DNA of 64,000 nt from Prevotella sp902465605 (GTDB lineage: Bacteria; Bacteroidota; Bacteroidia; Bacteroidales; Bacteroidaceae): assembly GCA_902465605.1 (NCBI GenBank), contig CABQNT010000009.1, positions 54,956 to 118,955 on the forward strand, in the 5' to 3' direction. This document shows, piece after piece, positions 50,256 through 60,104 of this stretch; within the stretch, counting starts at the first letter, position 1; each line of letters begins with the position of its first letter. The position numbers and the translations under genes are program-made. A model generated the notes under the pieces. The model searched no databases, was not told the DNA's origin, and was given only the letters and a program-made list of their open reading frames with translations.

Positions 50256-50555
50256 CTATACGGGCAGCCCCTTCAGTTGGATGAGCAACCACAACACAAC
50301 GAATGCCAGCAACACAACGAACAGTACCTGCAGCAACACGGTGGCAATCGAAAGAGGTTTCCTTCTGTGTGCATGATGGGTAGAGTGCCTGATAGTCCCC
50401 TTCAACTGCGCTTCAGCATCATAAGGTTGCTTCTCTTGTTGGTCCAACGCAGCCTTCGCCCTACGTTCCAACGCTTTCAAACGTTCTTTTCGTTCGTCCA
50501 CATAGAGATACTGATGCTGAAAGCCATGCGGCTTTGGTTGCTGAAAGAAACTCAT
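50256..50555 (-). CDS. Small single-helix membrane protein
   Basis: A 99-residue protein starting at the ATG at 50555 (MSFFQQPKPHGFQHQY), which overlaps the OstA-like stop by 4 bp (CCATGA); an upstream frame extension is not needed. A charged, coiled-coil N-part (DERKERLKALERRAKAALDQ) and a basic stretch precede one C-terminal transmembrane helix (IATVLLQVLFVVLLAFVVLWLLI). It belongs to a small Bacteroidetes family in this conserved gene order. Function unknown; translational coupling suggests a link with OstA. Confidence 0.75.
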   Translation of the reverse strand: MSFFQQPKPHGFQHQYLYVDERKERLKALERRAKAALDQQEKQPYDAEAQLKGTIRHSTHHAHRRKPLSIATVLLQVLFVVLLAFVVLWLLIQLKGLPV

Positions 50556-52228
50556 GGCGTTGCTCCTTTCTTTCGGTTCAATCGTTGCAGCGGAGCCTGC
50601 TGTCGTGGTACATACTTCAGTTTGTTGCCTCCTTCTTTCCCTCGCCAACGGAAGACATCATCCTTATCTTTCGGTCTGATATCCGCAAACCAGGCAAAGT
50701 CGGGCAAACGTTCCTTGTTGGCTGGTATCTGCGACATCGGATAAGAGGTGCCCACCGCCTTGGGTGTCCATATCCTCTCCAGTTGTCGGTGGTCGGCAAA
50801 ATACATTTTCATCGTATCTGTTTCCAGATAGTTCATCATCACCAATGAGCTGTCCTTGTCATCAATGGGGTAGAACACCGACAGCACATTGCTCACTGCA
50901 ACCGCCCTCCTGATGTTGCCATCGGTAAAATAAGCGTGCATTTCTTTCGATGACAATTGATTGTAATGATCTTTCTGGTCAGCCTGTTCTATCGACAATG
51001 CCTGCCCAATGACGTGCGCCTCACGAATGGTACTGTCGTTCATATACAAATGAATTTGTTCTCCCAGAAGCTGACGATTGTTGTTCCAGATGATGGGATC
51101 TTGATACATGGTCATGCACGAGTCCTCCGTACTGAACACCAACGAGTCGCATACCGCTTGAAGATCTTTTCGGTACACCCTTACCTTATGATATGCATGC
51201 ACCTTGCGATACATGGAGTCGGTGTCGATATGAAAGGTAAACAACTTCAACGTATCACCATGCATGTACAAAGTGTCCTTTTGCGAATAGTCGATGACCA
51301 GTGCGCTATCGGTGGCCACACCTTGCCCCGTCTTCTCATTGTACTGAAGATAGTTGGCCATTAGTGAGTTTCTGTTTTTCTTATCCACGAACACCACGTT
51401 GCCGTTGCCATGGCTGTCGCCAGTACGACTGTCATAGAACAGACTGTCGCCCGTAATGGTCTTCTCTCCATCCACGATGGTGGACCTGCCATACAACTGC
51501 GCCTGGTCACTCTTGGTGTGGAAAAAGGCATCCTTGGTCTCCACCACACTCGACTTGGTGGTTATCTTGGATGGACCCAACACATGGGCAATTGATTTCT
51601 TCGTGTCATAATGCAGCGTATCTGTGGTGACGAGTCGTTCGGGGCTCTTGAGTTTCACGTTATAGTAAAACACAGCCTGTCGAGTCTCAGTGTTATATTC
51701 ACCCCAGTCGGAAACCAGTCGGTCTTTCCCATCAATCAGTGTTCCACCTTCAAAGAAATAGGCATTCTTGTACAATCGGTCATAGTCCAGACTGTCGGTG
51801 CGCAAGATCTGTCTACGGTGTTTCAGCACCACATTCTTCCTGGCCCGCATCACTTGTTCCTGTCCATCATAATCAGCTCGGTCGGCCACCAGCGACAGGG
51901 TGTCGCCTTGTCGGAAACGTACATGTCCGAAAGCTTGCATGGAGTTGTCGGCCTCATAGAAGTAAGCACTGTCACAGGTCAGCCTGGCACCTTGATGTCT
52001 AAACGACACATGCCCTTTGAGTATCTGCGCTTCGGGGTTAGGTCCATACAGGTCATAGCGCAACTCATCCGCATGCAAGAGTTCTACGCGGTCTTTCTTT
52101 TGCGTCTTTTTCTTGTTGCGTTGAGCAGGAAGAATCTGCGCTATACAAAGTCCAAACAGGCATAGACTCACGATGAACCTGATTCTATGCCCGCTCTTTG
52201 AAAGTAATTTACCTGTTCGATTGATCAT
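50552..52228 (-). CDS. OstA/LptA-like lipopolysaccharide transport protein
   Basis: A 558-residue exported protein with an N-terminal signal or anchor (FIVSLCLFGLCIAQILPAQ). It carries repeated OstA-like beta-jellyroll repeats: VELLHADELRYDLYGPNPEAQILKGHVSFRHQGARLTCDSAYFYEADNSMQAFGHV, then repeats such as ADYDGQEQVMRARKNVVLKH and GEYNTETRQAVFYYNVKL. These resemble LptA/LptD N-domains that carry lipopolysaccharide across the periplasm. The length is larger than E. coli LptA (about 185 residues) and typical of the Bacteroidetes fused type. It shares a 4-bp overlap with the SurA-like gene and with the downstream small protein. Confidence 0.85.
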   Translation of the reverse strand: MINRTGKLLSKSGHRIRFIVSLCLFGLCIAQILPAQRNKKKTQKKDRVELLHADELRYDLYGPNPEAQILKGHVSFRHQGARLTCDSAYFYEADNSMQAFGHVRFRQGDTLSLVADRADYDGQEQVMRARKNVVLKHRRQILRTDSLDYDRLYKNAYFFEGGTLIDGKDRLVSDWGEYNTETRQAVFYYNVKLKSPERLVTTDTLHYDTKKSIAHVLGPSKITTKSSVVETKDAFFHTKSDQAQLYGRSTIVDGEKTITGDSLFYDSRTGDSHGNGNVVFVDKKNRNSLMANYLQYNEKTGQGVATDSALVIDYSQKDTLYMHGDTLKLFTFHIDTDSMYRKVHAYHKVRVYRKDLQAVCDSLVFSTEDSCMTMYQDPIIWNNNRQLLGEQIHLYMNDSTIREAHVIGQALSIEQADQKDHYNQLSSKEMHAYFTDGNIRRAVAVSNVLSVFYPIDDKDSSLVMMNYLETDTMKMYFADHRQLERIWTPKAVGTSYPMSQIPANKERLPDFAWFADIRPKDKDDVFRWRGKEGGNKLKYVPRQQAPLQRLNRKKGATP

Positions 52229-53679
52229 CTAACCCAACCTTCATATTCGTATTCACCCGTCTTGTAGCGGTCTTTCATCCGCACATACGTTTTCTTAATT
52301 TTATTGACCACCCAGTTATGGATAAAGTCTTGTCGTTCCTTGGCCAACACGATGTTCTGCATCACCTGATAGTCTTCCGTTATCGTGGCACGATGTCCAT
52401 CGATACGATTGCGCAGTCGGATGAAGGCGCACACGGTCTTGCCGCGCTTGTTTATCATCCTAAAAGGCTTGGACACATCGCCCACCTTCATACCTTCTAC
52501 CACTCGGGCCACTTCTGTAGGCAGGTCTTTCATCTGGAATCGTGAAGACAAACTTCCGGTCATCGGATCCAGATAAGCCATCAATCCCTTGTTGTTACGG
52601 GTATCCTTATCATCCGAAATAAATGTTGCCACGTCACCAAAAGACAATTTCTCATCTTTTATATAAAAGCTGTCTTTGCGGAGCTGCGTTGCAATGGAAT
52701 CAAGCCGCATTAGCGTTTTGTTCACCTCTTCATCAGTAACCTTCGGTTTGATTAAGATGTGGCGCACCTTGATCTTATCACCACGCTTGTCAACCAACTG
52801 AATGATGTGAAAGCCAAATTCTGTCTCTACAATCTTTGAAATCTTTTTCGGATCCGTCAGGTTGAAGGCCACATTGGCGAATGCCGGGTCGAGCATACCA
52901 CGCCCAGTGTAATCCATTTCACCTCCCTGGCGAGCAGAACCAGGGTCTTCTGAATAAAGACGCGCCAAGGTGGCAAAGGTGGTTTCACCCTTGGTTACAC
53001 GCTCGGTATAGTTACGCAATTCGTCCTTCACACGATTGATTTCCTCAGGTAAGATTCGCGGCGTACGGGTGATAATCTCTACTTCCACCTCTGTTGGCAC
53101 AAAGGGAATACTGTCTTCCGGCAGGTTTTTGAAATAGGCACGCACGTCAGAGGGTGTCACCTTCACATCCTCCACCAGTTTTTCCTGCATGCTCTGCACG
53201 AGCAAGTTGTTGCGAAAATCATCACGCAACTGTGAGCGCATTTGGGCAATGGATTGTCCACGATACTGCTCCAATCGCTCAACCGAACCACCTGCCATTT
53301 CAATCCATCGATTGATTTGTCGCTCAATGTTTGCGGTGACCTGTGATTCCTGCACCTTCACAGAGTCCAATTCGGCCTGATGCAAGAACAACTTCTGAAC
53401 GGCAATCTGCTCCGGAATGGCAAAATCGGGGTTCCTCTTGAACTTGATGCCCTCAGCCTCAGCTTGCAAACGCGACATTTCCACATCCGATTTCATGATG
53501 GGTTCATCGCCAACCACCCAAATCACCTCGTCGATGACACTCGACTCGGGGGCGCGCTGCTCTACACTTGTAGAGTCGGCCATGGGCTGAACGGCAGCCG
53601 AACCATGCGGTCGGGCACTGATTCCCAACACAACCGTGAGTGCCAGAAGGGCACAGCCTACGTTAAAAGTTTTATTCAT
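52225..53679 (-). CDS. SurA-like periplasmic peptidyl-prolyl isomerase/chaperone
   Basis: A 484-residue precursor with a signal peptide (ALLALTVVLGISARP). An N-terminal SurA chaperone region (DEVIWVVGDEPIMKSDVEMSRLQAEAE, about 50-75) is followed by a first parvulin-like region near 205-310 (VTKGETTFATLARLYSEDPG; RGMLDPAFANVAF ... VETEFGFHIIQLVDKRG). A second, more diverged segment lies near 315-430. It escorts outer-membrane barrel proteins through the periplasm. The second parvulin-type gene is immediately upstream, and the OstA-like gene overlaps its stop, forming an envelope-biogenesis operon. Confidence 0.9.
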   Translation of the reverse strand: MNKTFNVGCALLALTVVLGISARPHGSAAVQPMADSTSVEQRAPESSVIDEVIWVVGDEPIMKSDVEMSRLQAEAEGIKFKRNPDFAIPEQIAVQKLFLHQAELDSVKVQESQVTANIERQINRWIEMAGGSVERLEQYRGQSIAQMRSQLRDDFRNNLLVQSMQEKLVEDVKVTPSDVRAYFKNLPEDSIPFVPTEVEVEIITRTPRILPEEINRVKDELRNYTERVTKGETTFATLARLYSEDPGSARQGGEMDYTGRGMLDPAFANVAFNLTDPKKISKIVETEFGFHIIQLVDKRGDKIKVRHILIKPKVTDEEVNKTLMRLDSIATQLRKDSFYIKDEKLSFGDVATFISDDKDTRNNKGLMAYLDPMTGSLSSRFQMKDLPTEVARVVEGMKVGDVSKPFRMINKRGKTVCAFIRLRNRIDGHRATITEDYQVMQNIVLAKERQDFIHNWVVNKIKKTYVRMKDRYKTGEYEYEGWVR

Positions 53680-53715
53680 GTTTCTTGTTTTGTCTGTTTA
53701 CACCATCGGCAAACC

Positions 53716-55146
53716 TTAATGCTTATTCACCGTAGCAAGCACGCTACGGTTCACGGTCACGGCATATTGTTTGCGAAGCCTCTCCACCCACTGCTTCTCC
53801 AGTTCATCTTGATAGTCAGCAACCACTTGTGCTTTCACGTCACGATAGTCTTTGGGAGCCTTAAGCTTTTTGCCGTAGGTGGCAGCGTATGGATAATCTT
53901 TCTCGAGCTTCAGCGGCACCTTCTTTCCGAAGACATTCCTGTCTACCAGCGAATTGTCACCTGCTTTGAAGATACCTTTCTCTACTTTGATGCGCAAGAT
54001 GCTGTCGTTATTGAATGTACTGTGCAGTTTTTCCGTCCATTGGTCAAATGGCAGGTGTTTCACTACCTTCCGCACAGCCTTCACATCTTTTTTGTCTTTT
54101 GTATAATAGGCGATGCCCTTGAATCTGGGCTGCTCCCACTTATACCTTTTCTTGTTTTTCTTAAAATAGTCAGCCTGGCCCCTTTCATCGCTCTGCGCCT
54201 TGGCCCAAAACTCCTTGTTGCTGATTTCAAAAAGCAACAGTCCATCGTGATACTCCTGAATGAGATATTTCAAGTTCGGATCTTTCGCCACCATTTCAGC
54301 GCACTTCTTGGCCAGCACCTCGTCCGCAGTCACGTTAGGTCCGGCAGCCTTGGCTAAGGTTTCTATCTTTTGCGAGATGATTTGCTCGCGAATGCCCCGC
54401 TGCTCGATGAACCGCAAAATGCTGGTTCGCAACGAATCGTATGGGAAGAATTTGCCTTTGTCTTTCATCAACACAATGTGATAGCCGGCGGGAGAGAGAA
54501 AAGGTTTGCTAAGCTCACCCTTGCGTAGGGAGAAAGCCATGTCTTCAAACTCTTTCAGCGTCTGCCCTTTCTCTATCCATGGCAGTTCGCCACCCTGCTC
54601 GGCTGAGCATCGGTCATCTGACAGTTGCCTGGCCAATGCAGCAAAGTCGGCACCCTTCAACAGGGCATTGTAAACCGAATCGGCGCGCTGCTTCGCCTGG
54701 TTCTTCTTGTCCTCACCATCGGTCTGGCGAATACCAAACAAAATGTGTGCCGGTTTTACCAGTCCGCCCACACCGTCAACACGCTGCTGGGTTTCTCTGT
54801 AAATCTCACGAGCGCGCTGCTCTACGTCGGCATCCGTAATCATGGCCGGTCTGATTTGCTGGTCGCGATAGGTGGCAAACTCGGTTTTGAACGAGCGAGC
54901 CGTATCCATCTTGGCAGCCTGGGCGGCTATCACCTTCAACTTGTAGTTGATAAACAAGTCCACATATTCGTCAACGGTCTTCTTGTCTATTACGCCTTCC
55001 GCATTGTTCTTGTTGTAAGAATATTCAAATTCCGAACGCGTGATGGGCTGACCGTTGATGGTCATCACGACAGGATCGGCCTGCTGTGCCAGAGCCATGC
55101 TGCTACAGCAGAGCATGATCGTCAAAAACTTTTTCATTTTTATCAT
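53716..55146 (-). CDS. Parvulin-type peptidyl-prolyl isomerase
   Basis: A 476-residue precursor with a signal peptide (KKFLTIMLCCSSMALAQQ). The N-terminal part binds clients (VVMTINGQPITRSEFEYSYN). A complete parvulin domain spans about 130-235: HILFGIRQTDGEDKKNQAKQ ... SDDRCSAEQGGELPWIEKG ... KPFLSPAGYHIVLMKDKG. A second, degenerate region follows near 300-440. It lies 36 bp upstream of the SurA-like gene and probably shares the guaB transcript. It probably assists folding of outer-membrane proteins. Confidence 0.88.
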   Translation of the reverse strand: MIKMKKFLTIMLCCSSMALAQQADPVVMTINGQPITRSEFEYSYNKNNAEGVIDKKTVDEYVDLFINYKLKVIAAQAAKMDTARSFKTEFATYRDQQIRPAMITDADVEQRAREIYRETQQRVDGVGGLVKPAHILFGIRQTDGEDKKNQAKQRADSVYNALLKGADFAALARQLSDDRCSAEQGGELPWIEKGQTLKEFEDMAFSLRKGELSKPFLSPAGYHIVLMKDKGKFFPYDSLRTSILRFIEQRGIREQIISQKIETLAKAAGPNVTADEVLAKKCAEMVAKDPNLKYLIQEYHDGLLLFEISNKEFWAKAQSDERGQADYFKKNKKRYKWEQPRFKGIAYYTKDKKDVKAVRKVVKHLPFDQWTEKLHSTFNNDSILRIKVEKGIFKAGDNSLVDRNVFGKKVPLKLEKDYPYAATYGKKLKAPKDYRDVKAQVVADYQDELEKQWVERLRKQYAVTVNRSVLATVNKH

Positions 55147-55191
55147 GTCTCGATGCTATTCTGTCTTCACCGGGAACTCCCGCAAAACCGT

Positions 55192-56676
55192 TTATTCCGG
55201 GCGGCTGTAGTTAGGAGCCTCACTGGTGATGGAGATGTCGTGCGGATGACTTTCCAAAACACCTGCGTTGGTGATGCGCACAAACTTCGCATCATGCAAT
55301 TCTTCAATGGTTGCCGCTCCGCAATAACCCATGCCGGAACGCAGGCCACCCATCAGCTGATAAATCACCTCCTGAACGGTTCCCTTGTAAGGCACACGGC
55401 CGGCGATACCTTCCGGCACCAACTTCTTCACGTCCGTGGTGTCTGATTGGAAATAACGGTCTTTCGATCCGTTCTTCTGTTCCATTGCCTCCAGACTGCC
55501 CATGCCGCGGTAGCTCTTAAACTTACGACCGTTGAAAATGATGGTCTCGCCAGGACTTTCCTCGGTACCTGCCACCAACGAACCCACCATCACCGAACTG
55601 CCACCAGCCGCCAAGGCCTTCACTACGTCGCCCGAATAGCGCAGTCCGCCATCAGCAATCAACGGAACGCCTGTATCTTTGAGTACGGAGAACACGTCAT
55701 AAACGGCAGATAACTGTGGAACACCCACACCGGCCACTACACGAGTGGTACAAATCGAGCCAGGCCCAATACCCACCTTCACGGCATCGGCACCATTGTC
55801 CACCAGCAACTTGGCTGCGGCAGCAGTCGCCACGTTACCCACAACGATATCAATATTGGGGAAGGCAGCCTTGGCTTCGCGCAGTTTTTCTACCACTCCC
55901 TTTGAATGACCATGGGCCGTATCAATGACTACGGCATCGGCACCTGCTGCCACCAATGCTTCCAAACGCTCCATGGTATCGGCCGTTACGCCCACACCGG
56001 CAGCCACACGCAGACGGCCTTTCTCGTCTTTGCAAGCCATGGGTTTGTCCTTGGCCTTGGTGATGTCCTTGTAAGTGATGAGTCCCACCAACTTGTTATT
56101 GGCATCCACCACCGGCAACTTCTCTATTTTATGTTCCTGCAAGATTTGTGCAGCCGCAGCCAAGTCGGTTCTGGCATGCGTGGTCACCAGATTCTCATGT
56201 GTCATCACCTCGTCGATGGCTTTGTCCAACCTACGCTCAAAACGCAGGTCGCGGTTGGTCACGATGCCAACCAGATGCCCGTCCTCATCAACAACAGGAA
56301 TACCTCCGATGTGATAGCTGCGCATCATTTCCAGAGCATCCCGCACGGTCTTGCCGCGACGGATGGTCACCGGGTCGTAAATCATGCCGTTCTCGGCACG
56401 CTTCACGATAGCCACCTGGTGCGCCTGTTCCTCAATCGACATGTTCTTGTGTATCACGCCGATTCCTCCCTCGCGTGCGATAGCGATGGCCATGGCCGAT
56501 TCGGTGACGGTATCCATGGCGGCCGACACGAAAGGAGCGTTCATCTCGATGTGACGAGAGAATTTGGTTTTCAACTGAACCTCCTTGGGCAAAACTTCAG
56601 AATAAGCGGGAACTAACAGGACGTCATCGAAGGTAAGACCGTCCATCATAATTTTATCTGCAACAAATGATGACAT
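55192..56676 (-). CDS. guaB: Inosine-5'-monophosphate dehydrogenase
   Basis: A 494-residue enzyme that oxidises IMP to XMP with NAD+, committing purines to GMP. The N-terminal barrel opens LTFDDVLLVPAYSEVLP (residue 14), and two CBS domains (about 100-215) precede the catalytic loop GIGPGSICTTRVVAGVGVPQ near 300-320, with the active-site Cys. The mobile flap MEQKNGSKDRYFQS (near 400) is present. It is the first gene of the operon with two foldases, an OstA-like protein and mutL, an arrangement common in Bacteroidales. It has a TAAATTTG box about 35 bp upstream. Confidence 0.97.
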   Translation of the reverse strand: MSSFVADKIMMDGLTFDDVLLVPAYSEVLPKEVQLKTKFSRHIEMNAPFVSAAMDTVTESAMAIAIAREGGIGVIHKNMSIEEQAHQVAIVKRAENGMIYDPVTIRRGKTVRDALEMMRSYHIGGIPVVDEDGHLVGIVTNRDLRFERRLDKAIDEVMTHENLVTTHARTDLAAAAQILQEHKIEKLPVVDANNKLVGLITYKDITKAKDKPMACKDEKGRLRVAAGVGVTADTMERLEALVAAGADAVVIDTAHGHSKGVVEKLREAKAAFPNIDIVVGNVATAAAAKLLVDNGADAVKVGIGPGSICTTRVVAGVGVPQLSAVYDVFSVLKDTGVPLIADGGLRYSGDVVKALAAGGSSVMVGSLVAGTEESPGETIIFNGRKFKSYRGMGSLEAMEQKNGSKDRYFQSDTTDVKKLVPEGIAGRVPYKGTVQEVIYQLMGGLRSGMGYCGAATIEELHDAKFVRITNAGVLESHPHDISITSEAPNYSRPE

Positions 56677-56709
56677 ATTTAGGTACCTTATTTAAAAATT
56701 TATTGCGTG

Positions 56710-56717
56710 CAAATTTA
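56710..56717 (-). promoter_or_regulatory. -7 box for guaB operon
   Basis: On the minus strand TAAATTTG matches TAnnTTTG and ends 33 bases before the guaB ATG. Confidence 0.5.
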
Positions 56718-56806
56718 GCAATAAAAATCCACATCTGCCGCACTTTTCCCGTTTTTCTATGTCATTTAATTGAAATTAACGCGCTTAAATTAACGCGTTG
56801 CCTATC

Positions 56807-57574
56807 TCACAAGTCTTTGCGTTTAAATATCCGCAATGAAAGAAGATAGGGAACGATTATCCAGACAAAAAGCACAATGACCGAGATTACCATGCCCCAG
56901 GTCTTACCCAAGAGTTGTTTGAAGGCCGCTCCCGAATAACCCATCATCGCTGCCATATCCATCTTCAGAATCACCTGAAAACGCACCAAATCGAGTGGAT
57001 TGAGCATGAGAAGCGTCGTGATGGCTTTTTCTACGGGATATTCAGCAAAAACCAGGATGAGGTACATCAGCACGGCATCGTAGATCATCGTAAAGAACAA
57101 CCACAGCATGATGGCAGCACCAATGCCGCGTGTCTTGTCAGAGGTCAAGGTTGTTGTGAAAAAAGCCAACGCCACAAAGATGAACGTGATGACCACACCT
57201 AAAAGAATGACAAGCCATGCCGTAGCCAGATTGGTATACAACAAAACTGGCACGCCTGTACCCAACAAAAATGCAATGGAAAGACTGCCTGAAACCCCAG
57301 CGAAGAGCGAATGCCACAGTTGGCTACGCTTGAGTGGTTGGCTCAACAGGAGAACGATAAACTCCTTGTCATTGTACAGATACACGGTGCTGTAAAGCAG
57401 CGACATCAACGGAACGATAAAAAGAACGATGTTGAGCAGGGTGACATTGGCCTTTGCCTCGTTGTCTTCGAGGAGAAGTGCGGTCCATGACATCAATGCT
57501 AACATCAAGAAATAAATGATGACGACCTTACTCTTTACGTTGTCGTGGAAAATAATCTTAATGATTGATTTCAT
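56807..57574 (-). CDS. nosY: NosY-type ABC transporter permease
   Basis: A 255-residue inner-membrane permease of the NosY type, with six helices (IIYFLMLALMSWTALLLED; VTLLNIVLFIVPLMSLLYS; LATAWLVILLGVVITFIFV; IGAAIMLWLFFTMIYDAVL; and two at the C-terminus). With NosF and NosD it forms the machinery that assembles the CuZ cluster of N2O reductase. Its start overlaps nosF by 17 bp. It is the last gene of the nos cluster. Confidence 0.88.
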   Translation of the reverse strand: MKSIIKIIFHDNVKSKVVIIYFLMLALMSWTALLLEDNEAKANVTLLNIVLFIVPLMSLLYSTVYLYNDKEFIVLLLSQPLKRSQLWHSLFAGVSGSLSIAFLLGTGVPVLLYTNLATAWLVILLGVVITFIFVALAFFTTTLTSDKTRGIGAAIMLWLFFTMIYDAVLMYLILVFAEYPVEKAITTLLMLNPLDLVRFQVILKMDMAAMMGYSGAAFKQLLGKTWGMVISVIVLFVWIIVPYLLSLRIFKRKDL

Positions 57575-58274
57575 TGTCGTTTAAAATACGCATGATTGAC
57601 TGGGTTATACTGCGTTCACCTGTTTCCTGGAGCAGTTGTTCTACCGATTTGTAAAGTAGCACTTGACCGTCTTCCATGAAAACAACGTGAGTGGCCAAGT
57701 CTTCCAGCTCGCTGAGAATATGCGACGTGATGAGGATGAGTTTACCTTTTTGGTTTTCTTTTCTAATCTTCGCCTTCAATATCTCGGATGCGAAAGGGTC
57801 TAACGACGCTGCCGGCTCGTCCAAAATCAGTATTTTTGGGTTGAAAAGAAAAGCCATGGCAGCATTTACTTTCTGGCTCATACCGCCCGACAGCGCATTG
57901 GTTGGCTTGTTGGCCATGGCGGAGATTTCAAATTTGTCGAACAATTCTTTGTCCAACTCTCCAGCGTAATGGCGCACGGCCAGCAAGGTGTCGATGGTTT
58001 GACCTACGGTAAGATTTTCGGGAAAGCTGCTTTTCTGGGGCATAAACCCAATCTCTGACCTACTCAAGGGATTGTCCTGCACATCTATGCCGTTGACCGT
58101 AATCTGCCCCGACTGGGGTGTCACCAGACCCAGGATACACTTCATCAGGGTGGTCTTGCCACAACCATTAGGTCCTACGAACGCCACACACCGGCCTTGC
58201 CCCAAGTTGAGGTTTACATTCTGCAACACGTGCAGCCGACCATAATATTTATTCAAACCGTCAATGAATATCAT
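57558..58274 (-). CDS. nosF: NosF-type ABC transporter ATPase
   Basis: A 238-residue ATPase, partner of NosY. Walker A GPNGCGKTTLMKC is at residues 34-46, the Q-loop region is PLSRSEIGFMPQK, the signature LSGGMSQKVNAAMAF is near 130, and Walker B ILILDEPAASLDP is near 152. It powers CuZ maturation of N2O reductase. Overlaps nosD by 4 bp (ATGA) and nosY by 17 bp. Confidence 0.92.
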   Translation of the reverse strand: MIFIDGLNKYYGRLHVLQNVNLNLGQGRCVAFVGPNGCGKTTLMKCILGLVTPQSGQITVNGIDVQDNPLSRSEIGFMPQKSSFPENLTVGQTIDTLLAVRHYAGELDKELFDKFEISAMANKPTNALSGGMSQKVNAAMAFLFNPKILILDEPAASLDPFASEILKAKIRKENQKGKLILITSHILSELEDLATHVVFMEDGQVLLYKSVEQLLQETGERSITQSIMRILNDNEINH

Positions 58275-59569
58275 ACTTCAAAAGGTTTTATACTCGGCGT
58301 GTGGTCCACATAGTTATCAGGAGTGATGGATGGCAACAGTTTTTCACTCTGCTCCATGAGTGTCATCAAGAAGCTCCTAAAGAAGAGCAACAAGGTCTGA
58401 TTCCTCTCCGTCAGGGTTGAGAATAGGCTGAGCATGTGATAAGGCACATCACTAATGCCATCTTTATTTAAATCGTATCCTTCGTTCTTATCCCAATAAT
58501 TATGGTCGAAGTCATTGCTGTTGAACGAACCATTGGTGGAGACATCAAAGGTGTTTCCTATAAAATTGTTTCTGGTAATGGTGTCGTTCGTAGAGCTGGC
58601 CACAACTCGCATGCCCCACCCATTTTGATGAAAGAGATTGTGCCGCACATTGAGTTCAACGCCGCCATCCATGAGAATGCCCACCGTATTATTTTTAAAA
58701 TTGTTGTGATGGATATACCCTCGTTGGATCTCTTTGAGTAAAAGACCGTATGAGGCCCCACCCCTACTCTCTTCAAAGATGTTGTTGTACATTTCCACAT
58801 CATGCGTGTACATCACGGCAACACCTGCTTTGCTTCCCACGAAATGGTTATGATGATACTTGTTATAATGCGAAAACATAAAGTGAAGTCCATATCGCTC
58901 ACATCCGGAAACATAGTTGCGACTAATGTCCGAGTTATAAACGAACTCAAGATAAATGCCGTCCCTGTTATGCCCCACTTTGTTGCCTTGAATACAAAGC
59001 CGATCGCATTTCCAACAATGAATGGCATTGCCCATCACCTGCATGGCGTAGATATCACTTTCCACGTCGTTGTTCAGGATGTTGATGTCCGTGCAATTCT
59101 GCAACATGATACTAAACTGATTGGAACGCAGCCTATTATTTTCAAGAGTGACATGTTTAGCATTCTCCACATGAATTCCGCAATATTCACGCAGAGATGA
59201 ACGGTCGGAATTGATGATTTTAAAATTATCAACCGTCACGTTGTCACTTATCACCCTGACGACGGTTCCTTTCTGCACGCCATCAATCACGGGCCGGTCT
59301 TTTCCCCGCAACACAAGGGGTTTGGCAATGGTGATTCGCTCTCGGTAAACACCCTTGCTCACAAGTATGGTATCACCGCTTTTAGCCGCCAATATCGCTG
59401 CCGTGATGGTGGTGATTGGTCCAGTCTTATTCACCACAAACGTAGTGGCGTGAACCGATGAGGCCATCGCCAAAGTAAACAGCAACAGTATGGCCTGAAT
59501 GGTATATGTATGATATTTGGCCCACACACGATGTGCGTGGCATAGATAAGTAAATGGGAACACTTGCAA
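58271..59569 (-). CDS. nosD: NosD, copper-processing protein for N2O reductase
   Basis: A 432-residue periplasmic protein; the signal peptide is around residues 25-42 (AILLLFTLAMASSVHA), so the true start may lie slightly later than the first Met. The mature protein is a right-handed parallel beta-helix of the NosD/CASH type (repeat blocks such as ITIAKPLVLRGKDRPVIDG, VTLENNRLRSNQFSIML, HHNNFKNNTVGILMDGG). NosD, with NosF and NosY, is required for building the CuZ site. Translationally coupled to nosF. Confidence 0.9.
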   Translation of the reverse strand: MQVFPFTYLCHAHRVWAKYHTYTIQAILLLFTLAMASSVHATTFVVNKTGPITTITAAILAAKSGDTILVSKGVYRERITIAKPLVLRGKDRPVIDGVQKGTVVRVISDNVTVDNFKIINSDRSSLREYCGIHVENAKHVTLENNRLRSNQFSIMLQNCTDINILNNDVESDIYAMQVMGNAIHCWKCDRLCIQGNKVGHNRDGIYLEFVYNSDISRNYVSGCERYGLHFMFSHYNKYHHNHFVGSKAGVAVMYTHDVEMYNNIFEESRGGASYGLLLKEIQRGYIHHNNFKNNTVGILMDGGVELNVRHNLFHQNGWGMRVVASSTNDTITRNNFIGNTFDVSTNGSFNSNDFDHNYWDKNEGYDLNKDGISDVPYHMLSLFSTLTERNQTLLLFFRSFLMTLMEQSEKLLPSITPDNYVDHTPSIKPFEV

Positions 59570-59585
59570 TGGACGAAAAAAAATA

Positions 59586-60104
59586 TCAGTGTTTCATCGG
59601 TTGCATGGGCTTGTCTGTCAGTTCCTCCAGATGTCCCCGCTTGCGCAATACAGTCCATGATGTGAGCAACATAGACTTAGTGTCTTGGGCGTATTTAGCG
59701 GCATGGTCACGATTGGAGAATGCAGCGACGCCACCACCCATCGGACTGGCAATGTCTTTTCCCAATACTAGATTTGCGGTTTTCAGGTCGATGAGGTTTT
59801 CGGGATGTTCATAATCGCCCACATACATTTTGAGAATCTTATTCTCGTCAATTTCGTTTTGAGCGATATAATTGAACAAACACGATAAGTCATCAAATTT
59901 GAAACACTTTCCTTTGTCGGTAATCAACTCACAAGCAAATTGTCCGTTGACAATTGTCATCTGGCATGCCGAGCAATCATCTTTGCCCAGATTCATGGCT
60001 TGGGGCTTGTCGTCAACACTACATGCAGAAAAGAATAGGGTAAAAATCAGCGCCGCCAATAGGGCTGGCGCTGATTTCATATCATTAAAACGAAGCATTT
60101 TCAT
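59586..60104 (-). CDS. nosL: NosL, copper-binding lipoprotein
   Basis: A 172-residue protein with a lipobox (ALIFTLFFSACSVDD, Cys near residue 28) and the copper motif CSACQM (about 43-48) that delivers Cu(I) for N2O reductase assembly. The rest is KGKCFKFDDLSCLFNYI ... VGDYEHPENLIDLKTANLVL, and ends TDKPMQPMKH. The start overlaps the preceding membrane-protein gene by 20 bp, so it is coupled to it. Confidence 0.9.
   Translation of the reverse strand: MKMLRFNDMKSAPALLAALIFTLFFSACSVDDKPQAMNLGKDDCSACQMTIVNGQFACELITDKGKCFKFDDLSCLFNYIAQNEIDENKILKMYVGDYEHPENLIDLKTANLVLGKDIASPMGGGVAAFSNRDHAAKYAQDTKSMLLTSWTVLRKRGHLEELTDKPMQPMKH

Noticed and set aside
53380..54357. 325-aa plus-strand frame opposite the foldase genes
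   Set aside because: Both foldase genes are clear on the minus strand; this frame is a codon-bias shadow.
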